Below are positions 5,674 through 7,601 of a stretch of DNA of 7,601 nt, piece by piece (the first letter of the stretch is position 1; each line of letters opens with the position of its first letter). A program made the position numbers and the translations under genes. Origin of the DNA: Erysipelotrichaceae bacterium (GTDB taxonomy: Bacteria; Bacillota_I; Bacilli_A; Erysipelotrichales; Coprobacillaceae); assembly GCA_021200395.1 (NCBI GenBank), contig JAJQGQ010000040.1:1-7601 (forward strand), given 5' to 3'. Below the pieces are notes generated by a model, which had not been told where the DNA came from, made no database searches, and was given only the letters and a program-made list of their open reading frames with translations.

Positions 5674-7137
5674 ATGAGTTTTAGTAAGGATTTTTATTGG
5701 GGTGGAGCCATTGCTGCTAATCAGGCTGAAGGTGCTTGGAATGTTGATGGTAGAGGAATGGCTCGTACAGATGTGACAACGGGCGGAACAGTGAATACTC
5801 CACGTATGGTTACCTTTATTGATAAAGATGGCAACAAACAAAAAGCACCTAATAGAGGCTTTAAATTACCAGAAGGTGCGCATTTTGCAGTGTTTGATGA
5901 TGAACTATATCCAAATCATGATGCCATTGATTTCTATCATCATTATAAAGAAGATATTGCATTACTTAAAGAAATGGGCTTTAAGATGTTTAGATTATCT
6001 ATTTCTTGGTCTAGAATTTATCCTACAGGAGAAGAAGATGAACCTAATCAAGCGGGATTAGACTATTATCGCAATGTCTTTAATGAATTAAAAAATGCAG
6101 GAATTGAACCATTAGTATCAATTTGGCATTTTGATACACCTTTAGCATTAGAAGAAAAATATGGAGATTGGCAAAATAGAATTTATATTGATTTATATGA
6201 AAAATATGTCACAACTATATTTAAGGAATATAAAGGATTAGTAAAATATTGGCTAACATTTAATGAAATCAATAATACCATTAACTTCTTACCAGATGAT
6301 GCTAGTGATGAAGCATATCAGGAAGCTTATCAACATTTACATTATCAATATGTTGCGAGTGCTAGAGCTGTTAAGATTGGCCATGAAATTGATCCAAATA
6401 ATCAAATTGGATGTATGATTTGTGGTATTACATATTATCCGCTTACCAGTGATCCTAAAGATATTCTATTTAATCGTTATAAATGGGAAAAAGGTATTTT
6501 CTATAGTGGTGATGTTCAATGCTTTGGTAAATATCCAACATATGCGAAACGTTTATGGAAAGAACACAACGTACAATTAGATATTACTGAACAAGACTTA
6601 AAAGAGCTCGAAGAAGGTACAGTTGATATTTATACATTCTCTTACTATATGTCTCAAGCTGTAACGACACATCCGAATACTGATGTGGTCGGTGGTAATA
6701 TGTCATCAGGTGTACGTAATGAATATTTAACTTATTCTGATTGGGGTTGGGCATTAGATCCTGATGGTTTACAATATTATCTTGAAATGATTTATGATCG
6801 TTATGAAAGACCATTAATGGTTGTAGAAAATGGTTTGGGTGCATTTGATAAAGTAGAAGATGATGATTCTATTCATGATGATTACCGTATTGATTATCAT
6901 AGATTACATATACAAGCAATGGATAGAGCTATTGAAAATGGCGTTGATTTGATTGCATATACGACTTGGGGATGCATCGATTTGGTATCTGCAGGTACTG
7001 GAGAAATGCGTAAACGTTATGGTTTTATCTATGTAGATAAGCATGATGATGGTAGTGGAGATATGCATCGTTTAAGAAAAGATTCATTCTATTGGTATAA
7101 GAAAGTGATTGCATCACAGGGTACTGATTTAGATTAG
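5674..7137 (+). CDS. GH1 family 6-phospho-beta-glucosidase (retaining)
   Basis: This cytoplasmic enzyme cleaves phosphorylated beta-glucosides (cellobiose, aryl-glucosides such as arbutin or salicin) by the classical double-displacement route. The 487-residue barrel is full length for the family. Residues 7-20 (FYWGGAIAANQAEG) are the GH1 N-terminal signature. Glu198 in TFNEINN is the acid/base, and Glu385 in VVENGLGAFD is the nucleophile. The loop Ser439-AGTGEMRKRY with Lys447 and Tyr449, followed by GFIYVD, is the phosphate-recognising region that marks 6-phospho-glycosidases. The C-terminal SFYWYKKVIAS segment is also typical. The start is 1 bp after the HAD stop (TAA-G-ATG), and its ribosome site AAAGG (5658-5662) lies inside the HAD gene, implying coupling. 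It is the last gene before the terminator. Specificity among beta-glucosides versus beta-galactosides is inferred from the TFNEINN and SAGTGEM-type motifs. Confidence 0.94.
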   Translation: MSFSKDFYWGGAIAANQAEGAWNVDGRGMARTDVTTGGTVNTPRMVTFIDKDGNKQKAPNRGFKLPEGAHFAVFDDELYPNHDAIDFYHHYKEDIALLKEMGFKMFRLSISWSRIYPTGEEDEPNQAGLDYYRNVFNELKNAGIEPLVSIWHFDTPLALEEKYGDWQNRIYIDLYEKYVTTIFKEYKGLVKYWLTFNEINNTINFLPDDASDEAYQEAYQHLHYQYVASARAVKIGHEIDPNNQIGCMICGITYYPLTSDPKDILFNRYKWEKGIFYSGDVQCFGKYPTYAKRLWKEHNVQLDITEQDLKELEEGTVDIYTFSYYMSQAVTTHPNTDVVGGNMSSGVRNEYLTYSDWGWALDPDGLQYYLEMIYDRYERPLMVVENGLGAFDKVEDDDSIHDDYRIDYHRLHIQAMDRAIENGVDLIAYTTWGCIDLVSAGTGEMRKRYGFIYVDKHDDGSGDMHRLRKDSFYWYKKVIASQGTDLD

Positions 7138-7143
7138 CTTGTT

Positions 7144-7174
7144 GAAAGGTTATGGTTTCATAACCTTTTTCTTT
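7144..7174 (+). terminator. Intrinsic terminator of the 6-phospho-beta-glucosidase cluster
   Basis: AAAGGTTATG (7145-7154) and CATAACCTTT (7159-7168) form a perfect 10-bp stem with a GTTT loop, followed by a T-rich tail (TTTTTCTTT, 7166-7174). It begins 7 bp after the GH1 stop, which fixes the right end of the cluster. Confidence 0.85.
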
Positions 7175-7178
7175 GCCA

Positions 7179-7205
7179 AAAAATTATGAAATATGCATAA
7201 TTTTT
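7179..7205. repeat. Perfect 10-bp inverted repeat between the terminator and the next promoter
   Basis: AAAAATTATG (7179-7188) and CATAATTTTT (7196-7205) are exact reverse complements around a 7-bp spacer. The dyad lies just upstream of the -35 position of the next gene's promoter. It could be an operator, or a second weak AT-rich hairpin that backs up the terminator in front of it; there is little G-C to hold an RNA stem. Confidence 0.45.
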
Positions 7206-7225
7206 AAAACTTATATCATTTATTA

Positions 7226-7234
7226 TGTTATAAT
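7226..7234 (+). promoter_or_regulatory. Extended -10 promoter of the right-edge gene
   Basis: TGTTATAAT (7226-7234) is a perfect TGnTATAAT element without a clear -35, identical to the padR element. Transcription would start near 7241, leaving a very short leader with the AAGGAGTG ribosome site (7241-7248). Confidence 0.6.
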
Positions 7235-7254
7235 CGTACAAAGGAGTGACCATT

Positions 7255-7601
7255 ATGGCAACAAATAGCCTATCAAACTTACAATTTATCATTACTGAGA
7301 AAGAATTTATTGTAGATACAACTTATCAAGCAGATAATAATAAAGTATTAAAACTACAAAAAGAATTTCTAGAAGATAAATATCAAGCTCTATATTATTT
7401 TGGCTTTAGAGATAATCTATCTAAATTAAGTGTATCTGCGCATTATCTTTATATGATTTCTGATTCATTTATCAAAGAACTTACGAATCAGCCACAATTA
7501 GAAATTGCTAGGGAAAATATTGATTTAGAAATACACGAGGATACATATGATTATTTACTAGATTCTATTCCTTTTATTGTAGGGAATGAATATATTAACA
7601 G
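7255..7601 (+). CDS. N-terminus of an unidentified protein, possibly an SNF2-type helicase; 3' end beyond the window
   Basis: From the ATG at 7255 (AAGGAGTG at 7241-7248) the frame is open for 115 complete codons to the right edge. The visible part has no signal peptide or membrane helix and reads as a soluble helical protein. The order of features, an aromatic YYFGF segment (47-51), a helix with ISDSFIKELTNQPQLEIARENIDL split around residues 68-91, then LLDSIPFIVGNEYIN (101-115), recalls the region ahead of the motor domains in some Firmicute SNF2-family helicases. That is a resemblance from memory, not a domain match, and the catalytic motifs would lie outside the window. The terminator before it and its own promoter show that it is separate from the sugar cluster. 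The gene itself is well supported; its identity is not. Confidence 0.7.
   Translation, partial: MATNSLSNLQFIITEKEFIVDTTYQADNNKVLKLQKEFLEDKYQALYYFGFRDNLSKLSVSAHYLYMISDSFIKELTNQPQLEIARENIDLEIHEDTYDYLLDSIPFIVGNEYIN

Noticed and set aside
5611..5841. 76-codon minus-strand frame across the HAD-GH1 junction
   Set aside because: It is antisense to two well-supported genes and has no recognisable motif.
5819..6061. 80-codon plus-strand frame inside the GH1 gene
   Set aside because: It is an alternative frame within a full-length GH1 enzyme, and its composition is skewed to Ile, Leu and Lys.
6584..6844. 86-codon minus-strand frame rich in His, Asn and Gln
   Set aside because: It is antisense to the GH1 catalytic region, and the odd composition is what reversed GH1 codons would give.
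5674..7137. Gly441 in the GH1 phosphate loop where some relatives have Ser
   Set aside because: I believe the SAGTGEM form is common among 6-phospho-beta-glucosidases, so I do not treat it as a lost residue.

Overview
The window is AT-rich throughout, with strong purine-rich Shine-Dalgarno sites, TGnTATAAT-type promoters and short intergenic gaps. This fits a low-GC Firmicute, and the gene styles suggest a gut-type Erysipelotrichia/Bacilli-like organism. That assignment is inference from style; there is no rRNA or other marker gene in the window.

Left part (1-2350): two divergent gene pairs. On the minus strand, a 273-residue eight-helix membrane protein built from two copies of a four-helix unit is followed, through a 4-bp ATGA stop/start overlap, by a lipoprotein that runs off the left edge. 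On the plus strand, a PadR-family repressor overlaps a small HAAS/DUF1700-like protein with one C-terminal membrane helix. The shared 130-bp gap holds a good minus-strand promoter, an extended -10 for padR and a dyad that could be the PadR operator. I recognise no described function for the membrane protein and lipoprotein, so this four-gene set is the least characterised part of the window.

Middle and right (2345-7174): a beta-glucoside-phosphate utilisation locus. A MurR/RpiR-family regulator (minus strand) is divergent from a GH4 NAD/metal-dependent 6-phospho-beta-glucosidase, a Cof-type HAD phosphatase and a GH1 6-phospho-beta-glucosidase. A perfect inverted repeat, GTACTTA-N8-TAAGTAC, lies in the divergent gap and is the best operator candidate. 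The GH4 gene ends in a 12-bp perfect hairpin that includes part of its stop codon; the HAD and GH1 genes are 1 bp apart, and the cluster ends at a clear intrinsic terminator. No PTS permease or other transporter is present, so the phosphorylated disaccharides these enzymes act on must be imported by a system encoded elsewhere. Two mechanistically unrelated enzymes for the same class of substrate are thus placed under what looks like one phosphosugar-sensing regulator.

Right edge (7175-7601): after the terminator come a second 10-bp palindrome, an extended -10 promoter and the first 115 codons of a gene that runs off the window. Its N-terminus faintly resembles the leader region of bacterial SNF2-type helicases.
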